64,000 nucleotides of DNA from Pelethousia sp034933245 (lineage in GTDB: Bacteria > Bacillota > Clostridia > Christensenellales > CAG-138): the NCBI GenBank assembly GCA_034933245.1, contig JAYFNX010000004.1:1-64000 (forward strand). The letters run 5' to 3'. Below the pieces are notes generated by a model. It was not told the DNA's origin, made no database searches, and worked only from the letters and a program-made list of their open reading frames with translations. Every line of letters begins with the position of its first letter. Within the stretch, counting starts at the first letter, position 1. Positions 1 through 7,709 of this stretch are shown piece by piece. The position numbers and the translations under genes are program-made.

Positions 1-89
1 TTTCCGAGCGTCTCGGCCATTTCCAGTACGCTCAGCCGCTGTTTTGCCACTTTGGTAGTCGGGTCTTTTTCTACAATCTTTCCTGCCAT
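1..89 (-). CDS. N-terminal part of an insertion-sequence transposase (HTH), cut by window edge
   Basis: On the minus strand an ATG at 89 follows a strong ribosome site (GGAGGAG, 6 nt upstream) and opens a frame that starts MAGKIVEKDPTTKVAKQ and runs off the window. This start resembles the short helix-turn-helix proteins at the N-terminus of IS481-like transposases; that assignment is from memory of the family. Only 29 codons are visible, so neither intactness nor a DDE domain can be judged. A stretch of about 60 nt upstream (roughly 95-155) recurs in degraded form at 4970-5043, which suggests this is the left end of an IS. Confidence 0.5.
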   Translation of the reverse strand, partial: MAGKIVEKDPTTKVAKQRLSVLEMAETLG

Positions 90-387
90 TTTTATCTCCT
101 CCAACATCAATATATCATTTGCTTTGATGTTAGACAAGACCTTTAGTCATACACATTATGCTCATTCTAGAGAATAGCTTTGCTTTCAGACTATTACCAA
201 AGACCGTATCAGTCGTATGCCACAAAGGCTATTTTAGAAGTTTGTGGTAATATTTTTTTTGCTTATCATAGACATAGCCGTTTGCCAGCAAAACGATATT
301 TGAAGTGTCGTTATTTTCATCAGGCTGCACAACGATTCAGCTGCCCTGGTTTTATGGCCCAGGAGCAATGTTAGTAAATCAATCCTT
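90..387. other. Intergenic, probable IS end, no gene seen
   Basis: The first 65 nt carry the upstream region and probable terminal sequence of the IS whose transposase starts at 89, including AGACAAG near 132 and TCATACAC near 147. The rest is AT-rich and holds no reading frame with a credible ribosome site. The 64-codon frame at 180-374 has no recognisable protein character. Confidence 0.4.
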
Positions 388-1125
388 CTAGGCAGCGATT
401 GGGACCACGGTTTGAGGGGCGGGCGGCTGCCGAGGCTCGAATGCGGCCTGATCTAATTGTAGTATCGGATCCAACGCTGCGTCAACACTTGTGCTTCAAA
501 CATGGTATCGAAAAGTTTTCCATTGAGAAACTCGGCTCGCATGCGAGCATTGAAGCTTTCGATATAACCGTTTTCCCATGGGCTGCCCGGTTCGATATAG
601 GCTGTGATGAAACCAGCATCTCTGAGCCATTTACGAATCTGCCTAGCGGTGAATTCACTCCCGTTATCGCTTCTCATGTACTCTGGAACACCACGGATCA
701 GCATGAGGTCAGATAGCAATTCAATCACATCATTGTTCCGCCAGCTTCGCTCGGCACGCTGGCAAGGCATTCGTGTGTATGTTCATCCAGAACGTTCAGA
801 AACCGAATCTTTCGACCATTACTGGTGCTATCTTCTACAAAATCATAACTCCATACATGATTCTTATGCTCTGCTTTCAGACGGATGCAACTGCCATCCG
901 TTAGCCATAGTCAGCGCTTTTTTACCTGTCTTTTGGGAAGTTTCAAGCCTTCTTCCCGCCAGATTCGTTCCACACGCTCATGATTGATGAGGATACCATC
1001 ATTCCGAAGCATGTAGTTAACCATCCGGTACCCGGCTCGACAGCAATTGGTAAGCAGTCTGATGATCTCCCTACGAAACTCATCTTTTTCACTACGTTTT
1101 ACTGGTTCATCCCTAGTATTGACAT
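388..1125 (-). pseudogene. IS3-family transposase OrfB, degenerate
   Basis: Minus-strand translation gives a nearly full integrase-core transposase of the IS3 family, but broken. From 1125 downward one reads RRAGYRMVNYMLRNDG-like HTH/IstB-like sequence, then LKLPKRQVKKR followed by an in-frame TGA where family members have Arg/Trp, then VWSYDFVEDS and HECLA. A frameshift near 765 moves the frame to 453-770, which carries the catalytic segment MRSDNGSEF and the conserved SPWENGYIESFNARMRAEFLN. A TAG near 453 then interrupts YYN-IRPHSSLG before the natural end at 388. At least three lesions rule out an active product. No OrfA is seen upstream. Confidence 0.85.
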
Positions 1126-1221
1126 TAAAGTGCTCTCAACAAATTTAAAAATTGAATCTTGAAAATTTATACTACATTATGATGACACAATTAATATATT
1201 TTTGTATTTTATAGCCAATTC

Positions 1222-1250
1222 TTGTATTGTTCGTATAAAGGATATATAAT
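1222..1250 (+). promoter_or_regulatory. Sigma-A promoter for the secreted repeat protein
   Basis: TTGTAT (1222-1227), a 17-nt spacer and a perfect TATAAT (1245-1250). It would give a leader of about 220 nt before the ATG at 1481. The remainder of 1126-1480 shows nothing else convincing. Confidence 0.6.
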
Positions 1251-1480
1251 CCACATGAAATGAATTCCTGTGATTGATTGAATTCTGTATAGTCGCTAAT
1301 TGTCTTTTATTGGTTTTATTAAAGCTTTCAAAGATTTCTTTACAATAACCACCGGTAGAACGGAGCGGCCAAACTGGAGCGGTATTTCTTCTCTCCTAAA
1401 AGAAGCGCTTCGTCCCAAAGCGTGCCTGCATGGCGCGCTGCACGAAAAACACAGGTATAACGAGAGGCAGGTACTGTACT

Positions 1481-3379
1481 ATGAAAGCAAAAATGGTTGT
1501 TGGCTTGCTGGTGATTGCAGCGATTGTGCTGGTTCTACCGTCGGCAATGGCGCGGGCGGATGGCACATATGACGGCCTCATTATAATGGGCGGCGCCGAA
1601 GAGGTAGATTATTCTTATAACGGCAGCAACAGGCTGACGATACTGATCGGTACGCCGCTAACACTATCCGGCAGCACCACCACCATGGGCGTTGCAATCA
1701 ATACCAACGTCACCGCAAACCTGACGCTTCAAGACGCTACGATTGATGCACGAGGAGCCGGCGCCGCCATGCATCTATTTAATGGCGCGGCACTGAACCT
1801 CACGGTGCTGGGGAATAATACCCTAAGGAGTAAAGATAACTATGGGGGGATTGATGTTGTTTCCGGTAAGACGCTGGTGATTACGGCGGCAAGTACCGGC
1901 ACGCTTAACGTTACGGGCGGCAACGATGGTGCGGGCATAGGCGGCGGAAATGGATGCTCCGGCGGCCATATCACCATATGGAGTGGAACAATAAATGCAA
2001 CGGGAGCCCATGATGGCGCGGGTATCGGCGGCGGCAGAAGCGGCTGCGGTGGTACGATTATTATCCATGGCGGTACTGTTAAGGCCATGGGAGGCAGTGG
2101 AGCGGGCGGATCTATTGGCGCCGGTGCGGGTATTGGCGGTGGCGCTGGGGGGGACGGCGGTAATATATCCATCTACGACGGCACAGTCGAAGCCGAGAGC
2201 AGTTTTTGGGCTGCGGGCATCGGCGGCGGTTTGTGGGGCGATGGCGGCACCATCGTTATCAGTGGCGGCACGATCAAAACGACGGGTAACATCGGAGGCG
2301 CCGGCATAGGCGGCGGCGCTGTTGCGAACGGCGGCAATATCACCATCAGCGGCGGCACAGTCAATGCGACAGGGAACTACGCAGGCGCGGGCATCGGCGG
2401 CGGCCAAAGCGGCGATGGCGGCACGGTCAAAATTACGGGAGGCATGGTATTCGCAAATTCCCTGACGGGTCCGAAGGATATAGGCGCCGGAGCACCTTAT
2501 GATGATGCTGTGCTTTCCGATGGTTCCCTGGAAATATCAGGCACGGCGGCGGTGTTTCTAAAAAACGATACGTGCCTCTCTCCCACAACGTCTACCCACA
2601 CGCATATCAATGCCGTGGGCCACACGGCGAGCACGGCATTTTATGGGTATCCGGTGGCCTGGAGCGGCGATTTCGGCGCCTACCTGATTCTTTACCCGCT
2701 TTCCTACGAACTGAACGGTGGGGAAGCCAGCCCGGCAAATCCACCGTACTACGGCCCACAGTGCAGCAGCTTTGTGTTGACCAATCCGATAAAAGCAGGC
2801 TATACGTTTACCGGCTGGACGGGCACGGATATTGCGGGGCTGTCATTAAATGTAACCATTTTGCCAAGTCTCACGGGCAACCGCGCCTTTACCGCAAACT
2901 GGGCGTCCAACACATATGACGAGGCGGTTCCCACTCCCAGAGGAACTGTTGTGAACTGCACACGAGGGGTCAACGTTCGCAGCGGGCCTGGTACAAATTA
3001 CCCGATAATCGGAATTGCGTCCAGGGGCAACACATATCTGTTGCTTGGGCAATCCGGCTTGTGGTACAAGGTCAATTTTGGCAGTAAGACGGGGTATATT
3101 TCAGCAAGATACTTCTTGGCATCCTCCATGGGACAGATTTCGCAACCAACCTCTCCCATTCCGGAATCCGGACAGGGTCTGATCGTCAACTGCCGTCACA
3201 GCGTGAATGTTCGCAACGGGCCTAGCACAGATTACCCGATAATCGGGTTCGCTCCCAAGGGCGCAGCGTATACGGTCACCGGGCGATTCGGTGTATGGTA
3301 CAAGATAGAGTTCGGCAGCAATACGGGGTATATTTCAGCAAGATACTTCTCGGTATCCTCTTCGGCGTCGGTGCTTTAA
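1481..3379 (+). CDS. Secreted GAGIGGG-repeat protein with SH3b domains
   Basis: Predicted secreted 632-residue protein. The ATG at 1481 is chosen because it starts a clean signal peptide (MKAKMVVGLLVIAAIVLV, cleavage after ARA); an in-frame ATG at 1430 only adds a charged tail. Residues about 120-320 hold six repeats of GAGIGGG followed by a GG-I-x-GGT-x-A strand, the pattern of a right-handed beta solenoid. Next comes an InlB/Flg_new-like repeat (YELNGGEAS... GYTFTGWTG... FTANW), then two SH3b domains (VNVRSGPGTNYPIIG and VNVRNGPSTDYPIIG, each ending TGYISARYF). SH3b domains usually bind peptidoglycan, so non-covalent wall attachment is inferred. The frame ends at 3379, but a third SH3b continues out of frame (separate entry), so the C-terminus is probably truncated. 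A paralogue with the same repeats lies at 51424. Confidence 0.8.
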   Translation: MKAKMVVGLLVIAAIVLVLPSAMARADGTYDGLIIMGGAEEVDYSYNGSNRLTILIGTPLTLSGSTTTMGVAINTNVTANLTLQDATIDARGAGAAMHLFNGAALNLTVLGNNTLRSKDNYGGIDVVSGKTLVITAASTGTLNVTGGNDGAGIGGGNGCSGGHITIWSGTINATGAHDGAGIGGGRSGCGGTIIIHGGTVKAMGGSGAGGSIGAGAGIGGGAGGDGGNISIYDGTVEAESSFWAAGIGGGLWGDGGTIVISGGTIKTTGNIGGAGIGGGAVANGGNITISGGTVNATGNYAGAGIGGGQSGDGGTVKITGGMVFANSLTGPKDIGAGAPYDDAVLSDGSLEISGTAAVFLKNDTCLSPTTSTHTHINAVGHTASTAFYGYPVAWSGDFGAYLILYPLSYELNGGEASPANPPYYGPQCSSFVLTNPIKAGYTFTGWTGTDIAGLSLNVTILPSLTGNRAFTANWASNTYDEAVPTPRGTVVNCTRGVNVRSGPGTNYPIIGIASRGNTYLLLGQSGLWYKVNFGSKTGYISARYFLASSMGQISQPTSPIPESGQGLIVNCRHSVNVRNGPSTDYPIIGFAPKGAAYTVTGRFGVWYKIEFGSNTGYISARYFSVSSSASVL

Positions 3380-3575
3380 CATCTATCGCCCAGGGGCCTT
3401 CCATAAAGAGTACAATTGTTAATTGTAATTATTGTGTGAATGTGCGCAGCGGACCAGGCACGAATCATTCAATTATCGGTTCTGCACCTAAGGGCACGGC
3501 GTTCACGGCAACCGGGAAGTCCTGCGGCTGCATGCTCTTGGTATGGCGGCTGACGTAATAGCTACGTATATGGAT
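3380..3575 (+). pseudogene. Out-of-frame remnant of a third SH3b domain
   Basis: Immediately after the stop at 3379 another frame encodes STIVNCNYCVNVRSGPG, then NHSIIGSAPKGTAFTATG, matching the two preceding SH3b repeats of the same gene. The frame then breaks again, and the last strand (VIATYM, near 3555-3572) is in yet another frame. At least two frameshifts therefore separate this domain from the coding sequence, which was once about 65 residues longer. Confidence 0.75.
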
Positions 3576-3638
3576 GTGGATCTGAAAACCGTAGAGTGGG
3601 TGCTCGTACGGGTCAAAAATGAAATTCCGACAATTAAA

Positions 3639-3680
3639 CGAGGTATAGCCACTGGTGGCCATACCTCGCTTATTTTGTTT
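3639..3680 (+). terminator. Intrinsic terminator
   Basis: Stem CGAGGTAT-GCC (3639-3650) pairs with GGC-ATACCTCG (3657-3668), followed by a T-rich tail TTATTTTGTTT. It ends the secreted repeat-protein transcript and sits just before the convergent antitoxin remnant. Confidence 0.75.
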
Positions 3681-3684
3681 CGCT

Positions 3685-3956
3685 TCACTTACATTCTATG
3701 TGTAGCTGTTTGCCCATCCCTTCTGCAAGGCGCTGGAGCAGCTTCGCAGAGGGGTTATAATCCCCCTGCTCAATCCGGCTGATGTTACCCTGCTGTATCC
3801 CTGTGCGGGCGGCCAGCTCTTTTTTAGTAAGACCGGCTTCATTCCTTCCTTGATCATGGATCTAATCATATTCCGCTCGGGCCGCTGTGGGCTCCATTCT
3901 TTTTTGAATTCAGGATTCCTAAGCTGTTCGTTTAGTGTCCTGGTGAAATCGTCCAT
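3685..3956 (-). pseudogene. HigA-type antitoxin, frameshifted
   Basis: ATG at 3956 follows AAAGGAGTGGGAACC. The first part reads MDDFTRTLNEQLRNPEFKKEW and ends RNMIRSMIKE; the HTH_3 (XRE) domain NEAGLTKKELAARTGIQQGN then SRIEQGDYNPSAKLLQRLAEGMG lies in another frame and ends at 3685. The two parts join sensibly if one base is restored near 3873 (giving about MIKARNEAGL). The order, with the toxin remnant upstream and the antitoxin downstream, is typical of higBA. The antitoxin would lack its DNA-binding domain as read, so the module is taken to be dead. Confidence 0.8.
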
Positions 3957-4110
3957 GGTTCCCACTCCTTTTATTTTTGCTTTCAAAATCAGCTTTATAG
4001 ACCAATGCCCTTTCGTATTCACGTTGATAGATTTTCTGTGTCTTTTTGACATATCCATTTGTGAGGATAATCTGCTGTTCAGCCTGGAAGAAATAAAAGA
4101 TCTAAGCATG
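3938..4110 (-). pseudogene. HigB/Gp49-type toxin, C-terminal remnant
   Basis: Upstream of and overlapping the antitoxin start, the minus strand reads FYFFQAEQQIILTNGYVKKT, then QKIYQREYERALVYKADF, stopping shortly after the antitoxin ATG. The G(Y/F)xKKTQK...EIEKA-like pattern is the C-terminus of RelE/HigB Gp49-family mRNA interferases. The N-terminal half, with the start and early catalytic residues, is missing: upstream lies an SRAP fragment on the other strand. It is a truncated relic. Confidence 0.7.
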
Positions 4111-4115
4111 CTATT

Positions 4116-4352
4116 TTGCTACCCGGTCAAAATATACTATACATGGCCGGGATCTATCGGGAGGAGAAAGATATGGATCTTCCTGTATTTGCGATTCTGA
4201 CCCGCGAGGCCTCGGCCGCTGTATCATGGATTCATAATCGCATGCCTGCGGTTTTACCAAAAGGAATTCACCCCTTATGGTTTCAAAGCTCTGACCCGGA
4301 GAACCTTTTCGCACTGGCGGCGCAAGATATGGAAGCCCGAGCGGCTATTTAA
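4116..4352 (+). pseudogene. C-terminal fragment of an SRAP (YedK/HMCES-type) protein
   Basis: The frame encodes MAGIYREEKDMDLPVFAILTREA, then SWIHNRMPAVLP. The pattern AG(I/L)YR...F.ILT..A...IHdRMP.(I/V)LP is the C-terminal signature of SOS-response-associated peptidase (SRAP) proteins, which form covalent links with abasic sites in single-stranded DNA. The essential N-terminal Cys2 and first two thirds are absent, and no ribosome site precedes it, so this is a leftover. Its join with the toxin relic near 4115 marks an old deletion or recombination point. Confidence 0.6.
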
Positions 4353-4456
4353 TTTCGCATATCGAGATAGCATGTTATTATCTTAAAAACTAATATTCTA
4401 TAACGCACGTTAAGCGCACATAGATGCATTTTATTTAGAAATTTAGCTATGTTTTC

Positions 4457-4552
4457 ATCCCCTGATAAGGGAGTAGGCTGGGGTGACTGGCGCGAGGGCC
4501 CGAATCCCTTTTTATCCGGCAAACCCGCAGAACACCTAGCGTTTTGCGGGGC
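4457..4552 (+). repeat. 3' half of tRNA-Ser plus its terminator (copy A)
   Basis: From 4457 the sequence follows the anticodon-stem 3' side, long variable arm, T-arm (GCGAGGGCCCGAATCCC) and acceptor end of a bacterial tRNA-Ser, then a hairpin ACCCGCAGAACAC...GTTTTGCGGG. No matching 5' half or D-arm precedes it, so it cannot be a working tRNA. The same unit recurs at 18991-19092 in the same orientation, and a weaker trace lies at 6090-6182. Such 3' tRNA fragments are typical scars of integrase-mediated insertion at a tRNA gene; that origin is an inference. Confidence 0.65.
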
Positions 4553-4620
4553 TTTAGTTCCATTTAGTTATATTCGATTTCACGAGAAATCCTGGCAAAT
4601 CTTCTAAAAATACTCTCCTA

Positions 4621-4668
4621 TTACATACTGGGTTACATACACCATTACATGCGTCGTTACATACCCTT
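4621..4668. repeat. Four 12-bp direct repeats starting TTACAT
   Basis: TTACAT occurs at 4621, 4633, 4645 and 4657, exactly 12 bp apart, each followed by six variable bases. Regular spacing resembles iterons of replication origins, but on the minus strand it also reads as VCN-x-(V/A)CN, a repeat seen in some phage replication proteins. Either way it fits a mobile-element relic. Confidence 0.5.
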
Positions 4669-4868
4669 AAAGACAAGCTAAAGCTTATTGCTCCCCCCGC
4701 TTGCAACCTTACGGCTGCTTCGCCACCCACCTGCACAGGGTATTTATTTTTTAAAAAAGAAATAATCATAGCAAAGACAAACGACCAGAATACAGTTAAC
4801 AGCGCCCGATGATGCAGCGCCCATACTTGCTACGCTGGAGGAAGATCAACCCTATAGAGAGCCCGATT

Positions 4869-4895
4869 CCAACCAGCAAGCAGCCTGCTGGTTGG
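4869..4895. repeat. Perfect 10-bp hairpin
   Basis: CCAACCAGCA (4869-4878) pairs perfectly with TGCTGGTTGG (4886-4895) around a 7-nt loop. No T tract follows on either strand, and no intact gene is adjacent. Role unknown. Confidence 0.4.
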
Positions 4896-4939
4896 ATGTG
4901 CAAAAGCGAATTAGCCATAATCCCGGCTGCCTAGCCACC

Positions 4940-5043
4940 TTCACGCCACATCTTTTTCTACTTCTTCTCCTGCCATTTCAATCTCTCCAACATCAATTTA
5001 CTCTATTTCTTAATGGTAGACAAGACTGCTGGTTATACACCAT
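4940..5043 (-). mobile_element. Degenerate second copy of the IS left end
   Basis: The minus strand has GGAGAGATTGAAATGGCAGG, then GAAGAAGTAGAAAAAGATG, giving MAGEEVEKDVA before a stop. It matches the start MAGKIVEKD of the transposase at 1-89 and its upstream 60 nt, including GTAGACAAGAC near 5017 and TTATACAC near 5033. Only the end of the element survives. The rest of 4353-5214 outside listed features holds no supported gene. Confidence 0.55.
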
Positions 5044-5214
5044 ACGCATCTCTCCACATTTGATGCTGCCTGTGTAGATGATGCATCCCGGCTGTGTCGG
5101 ACGGTGGTATTGGTAAATACTTCGCATATCGAGCTGTTGACAAAATACGGGGAATTGTAAACATATTACTTTAATCTTATCAAGATTGTTTTTTATCTGT
5201 ATCAGAGCGCCCTT

Positions 5215-5730
5215 CTACTTTGATCCAATCCATTTCCAATGACCGTCTTTAGTCAAAAATTGCTGACCTTCATTGCTAAGGAGGGCAAGCAAAACACCTA
5301 GGATCAGAGTAATCATTATCGGAAGTATATACTTTCCGCCCTGAGAGAATGTCACAGCCACCCCTCCAAACATGGCAGGCACCTTGTTGAAAAAAGTATT
5401 TTCAGTAAAGGCGAAATGAACAAAGATCAAAATAAAATCGATTATCATAACGCCGAAACCAGTTGCCAAGGCGTTGCTCGCACCCAAATTACCTACCATT
5501 TTGATGCACCATAGGAAGATTAGCCCCCAAACCACGCCAAGGATGGAGGAACAAATAAAATTAGGGGTATCTTTTCTTTTGGCTCCAGCTAAGAAATAGA
5601 TCGGAAACGCTACATAAGTTGCCCATACAAGGCCATATTGCGCTAACGGACTCATGGCATACAATCCGCAGTATACTCCGTTTACGACGGCAATCCACAA
5701 AGCCCAATTCAGAGCATATCGTTTTCCCAT
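5215..5730 (-). CDS. DUF1097 family integral membrane protein
   Basis: A 171-residue protein with about five hydrophobic helices (starting MGKRYALNWALWIAVVNGVY), with an overall pattern like the DUF1097/YcdZ family, whose function is unknown. The start at 5730 has a strong site (GCAGGAGGTCAC). It stands alone between relics: no neighbour runs in the same direction and the downstream side holds only remnants. The frame is intact and full length for the family. Role cannot be inferred. Confidence 0.8.
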   Translation of the reverse strand: MGKRYALNWALWIAVVNGVYCGLYAMSPLAQYGLVWATYVAFPIYFLAGAKRKDTPNFICSSILGVVWGLIFLWCIKMVGNLGASNALATGFGVMIIDFILIFVHFAFTENTFFNKVPAMFGGVAVTFSQGGKYILPIMITLILGVLLALLSNEGQQFLTKDGHWKWIGSK

Positions 5731-5959
5731 AGTGACCTCCTGCTTGCTTATTCCAATGTATAATAAAGGACGAGCCCGGTTTGCAGATGCTGTACAAGCC
5801 CGTCCTTACTAAGATAAGAAGTTTATCGCCATTGCCGGATGCTAGATATTTACCCTATCCTTATCAAAGTACGGTGTACTTCCATACCATTTCAAAAGCG
5901 CTCCAAATGTCTCGCAATGGTGATATGTCAAAGACATTGATCTCACTTACTTGCCATAA

Positions 5960-5989
5960 CGCCGCACGGTCTTAATCTGCCGTGCGGCG
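5960..5989. terminator. Strong GC hairpin, possible terminator
   Basis: CGCCGCACGG (5960-5969) pairs perfectly with CCGTGCGGCG (5980-5989) across a 10-nt loop. The T tract after it is poor, so termination is uncertain, and there is no obvious gene it closes. The surrounding 5731-6189 stretch has no supported coding sequence. Confidence 0.4.
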
Positions 5990-6089
5990 CTGCATTATTC
6001 CATACAAAATGGTGGGAGTGGCAAATGATAAGCCGGAAGCCGCGTTTTCGTGAACCTGATTATAGATGGTCACGAAATGCATACCAATA

Positions 6090-6182
6090 TTCTCCGCCAA
6101 ACCGGCAGAAAACCTAATGCTTTTAGATTTTTTTGTTCCACTAAGTTTTATCCGATTTTACGATAATATATGGGAATATCTT
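6090..6182 (+). repeat. Degenerate trace of the tRNA-Ser 3' end/terminator unit (copy C)
   Basis: TTCTCCGCC followed by AAACCGGCAGAAAACCTAATG resembles the acceptor end and terminator of copies A (4457) and B (18991). The next 48 nt, starting GTTCCACTAAG, also align with the sequence after copy A (GTTCCATTTAG at 4557), with roughly two thirds identity by eye. The shared downstream flank suggests that A and C come from the same ancestral insertion site. Confidence 0.4.
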
Positions 6183-6189
6183 TTATTAA

Positions 6190-6387
6190 TTGCTCTTTGC
6201 CGATAAGAAAAACATAGTTTCGAGAAGCAATTCTTCAACCAAAGAGAATGTTCTATTTGGGAGATCGCAGGTGATTGCCTTCATGACTTATGTGCACGGC
6301 AGATACGGCGATGATTATCTGCACGACAGTTGGCAGCCCGCCGATGATGAATTCGACCAGGTATATAATTTTTTAGAGAAGCTATGA
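6190..6387 (+). pseudogene. Unrecognised coding remnant
   Basis: A 65-codon frame ends in VIAFMTYVHGRYGDDYLHD and SWQPADDEFDQVYNFLEKL, which looks like real protein because of its amphipathic, charged composition, but it has no ribosome site and a poor N-terminus. It is read as the C-terminal relic of an unknown, possibly phage-type, protein. The stretch 6388-6754 beyond it holds no further gene. Confidence 0.3.
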
Positions 6388-6754
6388 AGCCTCCTTTTGG
6401 TGAATGGATGTGGGGACATTCTATGCCAATCGGCTGCACGCATACCCTTGTTTTGCCTATTTTGAATTTGTACAAACAATTGCGTCTTCTCCTGCGCTAA
6501 AGCGTTTTAGAAGAACGCTATCGGGTACCTTTGCTGAAAAAATAAAAAATAGTAGACTTTTCACCACTTTTTATACATAATGAAATTCATGGCATCCTTC
6601 CCTTGTTCTCGTATAGCAGAAAGGGGAACCTGAAACATACAGGCGGAGCCCTTGAAAACATGCAGAGGGTCATTTTACGAGAAAGGCTGCTGTTCGTCGG
6701 CAAACTTTCATTTTATTAAATGCTGGACGATTAACGGCAGGATGGTTGATAGAT

Positions 6755-7492
6755 ATGAATAAAGAAGATAAACTGTTGCCGCTTTCCATGCAAATAACAA
6801 GGCGGGTACTTGCAGAAATACAAACCGGCATCTACCGAAATATAGATCGCCTCCCTCCGGAGATAGAGATAGCTTCCCTTCTTGGGGTCAGCCGCACCGT
6901 GGTGAGAGATGCCCTGTCAACACTGGAGCGAGAGGGCTTTATCAGCCGTAAACATGGCAAGGGAACCAGCATTAACCGTCATGTATTAGAGGTTAAGACC
7001 CGGATAGACTTAGAAAAAGAATTTATTAGCATGGTGAAGGAAGCGGGCTTTGCCCCCACAGTGAAGGTTTGGAGCTTACAGCAGATACGGGCCGATGCCG
7101 TGCTGGCCGGCTGGCTGGATCTAGAGGAAGGGGCCGAGGTCATTTCTGTGGACAGAGTGGTTTATGCAGACGGCATACCGACTATCTACTGTATAGATAC
7201 CATCGACCAACGCTTGGTACAGAATAAAGACTATTGCTTTGAGGACCTTCAAAAGCCCATATTCGACTTTCTCAGAAATTATTGCGGCGTGGAGGTCTAT
7301 ATGGATCTCACCGAGATGCACGCGGTCAATGCCGATGATAATCTGGCCAAAATACTGGATGTTCCGACGGGAACGGCGCTGCTTCACCTCAATGAGCGCG
7401 GCTATAGCTATGAAGGAAGACTGGTGCTCTATTCCAGCGAGTATTACCGGGAGGGAATACTGAAACATACCATACTAAGAAAAAAGATTTGA
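6755..7492 (+). CDS. GntR-family transcriptional regulator with UTRA domain
   Basis: A 245-residue regulator. Residues about 8-75 form a GntR winged HTH (LPPEIEIASLLGVSRTVVRD, then LEREGFISRKHGKGT). Residues about 95-240 form a UTRA effector domain of the HutC subfamily (ending YSSEYYREGI). The start is placed at ATG 6755, 9 nt after AGGATGG, rather than the TTG at 6746 that would overlap the ribosome site. It lies directly upstream of the purine transporter/xanthine dehydrogenase operon and is the natural candidate to bind the palindrome at 7634-7659. The effector is unknown; a purine or related small molecule is inferred from context only. Confidence 0.9.
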   Translation: MNKEDKLLPLSMQITRRVLAEIQTGIYRNIDRLPPEIEIASLLGVSRTVVRDALSTLEREGFISRKHGKGTSINRHVLEVKTRIDLEKEFISMVKEAGFAPTVKVWSLQQIRADAVLAGWLDLEEGAEVISVDRVVYADGIPTIYCIDTIDQRLVQNKDYCFEDLQKPIFDFLRNYCGVEVYMDLTEMHAVNADDNLAKILDVPTGTALLHLNERGYSYEGRLVLYSSEYYREGILKHTILRKKI

Positions 7493-7499
7493 CGAATTT

Positions 7500-7535
7500 C
7501 CGCAGGCCTGTCAAGCTTGCGGATTATTTATTTTT
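7500..7535 (+). terminator. Intrinsic terminator after the GntR gene
   Basis: CCGCAGGC (7500-7507) pairs with GCTTGCGG (7515-7522, one G-T pair), followed by ATTATTTATTTTT. It separates the regulator from the transporter operon, which has its own promoter. Confidence 0.7.
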
Positions 7536-7606
7536 GCGCATTATATTTAACCCCGCGAATTTGCTGCCTGAGATTGAATTCTTGAAAAGTTACCAAAAAA
7601 ATAAAC

Positions 7607-7659
7607 TTGACACTTCTTCTATTAGGGTGTAATTTGGTATTACCAATTGGTAATACCAA
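7607..7659 (+). promoter_or_regulatory. Purine operon promoter with abutting 26-bp palindromic operator
   Basis: TTGACA (7607-7612), 17-nt spacer, TAATTT (7630-7635). The perfect palindrome 7634-7659 begins within the -10 box and covers the expected start of transcription. It consists of TTGGTATTACCAA overlapping TTGGTAATACCAA, so it can be read as two overlapping GntR-type half-site pairs. Binding there would block RNA polymerase, so repression by the adjacent GntR protein is inferred. The perfect symmetry and its position are directly visible. Confidence 0.8.
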
Positions 7660-7709
7660 TTCAGCGACACATCTAAACAAAACCATCTAACAAGAAGGAG
7701 AAACAGCAC

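Noticed and set aside
1823..2407. Minus-strand 194-codon frame over the first GAGIGGG region
   Set aside because: It is the antisense shadow of a Gly-rich GC-skewed repeat, rich in Ala/Asp/Arg, with no ribosome site.
4621..4668. CRISPR-like array
   Set aside because: The repeat unit is 6 conserved bases in a 12-bp period, far too short for a CRISPR repeat and spacer; no cas genes exist in the window.
4554..4769. 71-codon minus-strand frame covering the TTACAT array
   Set aside because: It has no ribosome site and its repeats are explained by the 12-bp array; kept as a repeat only.
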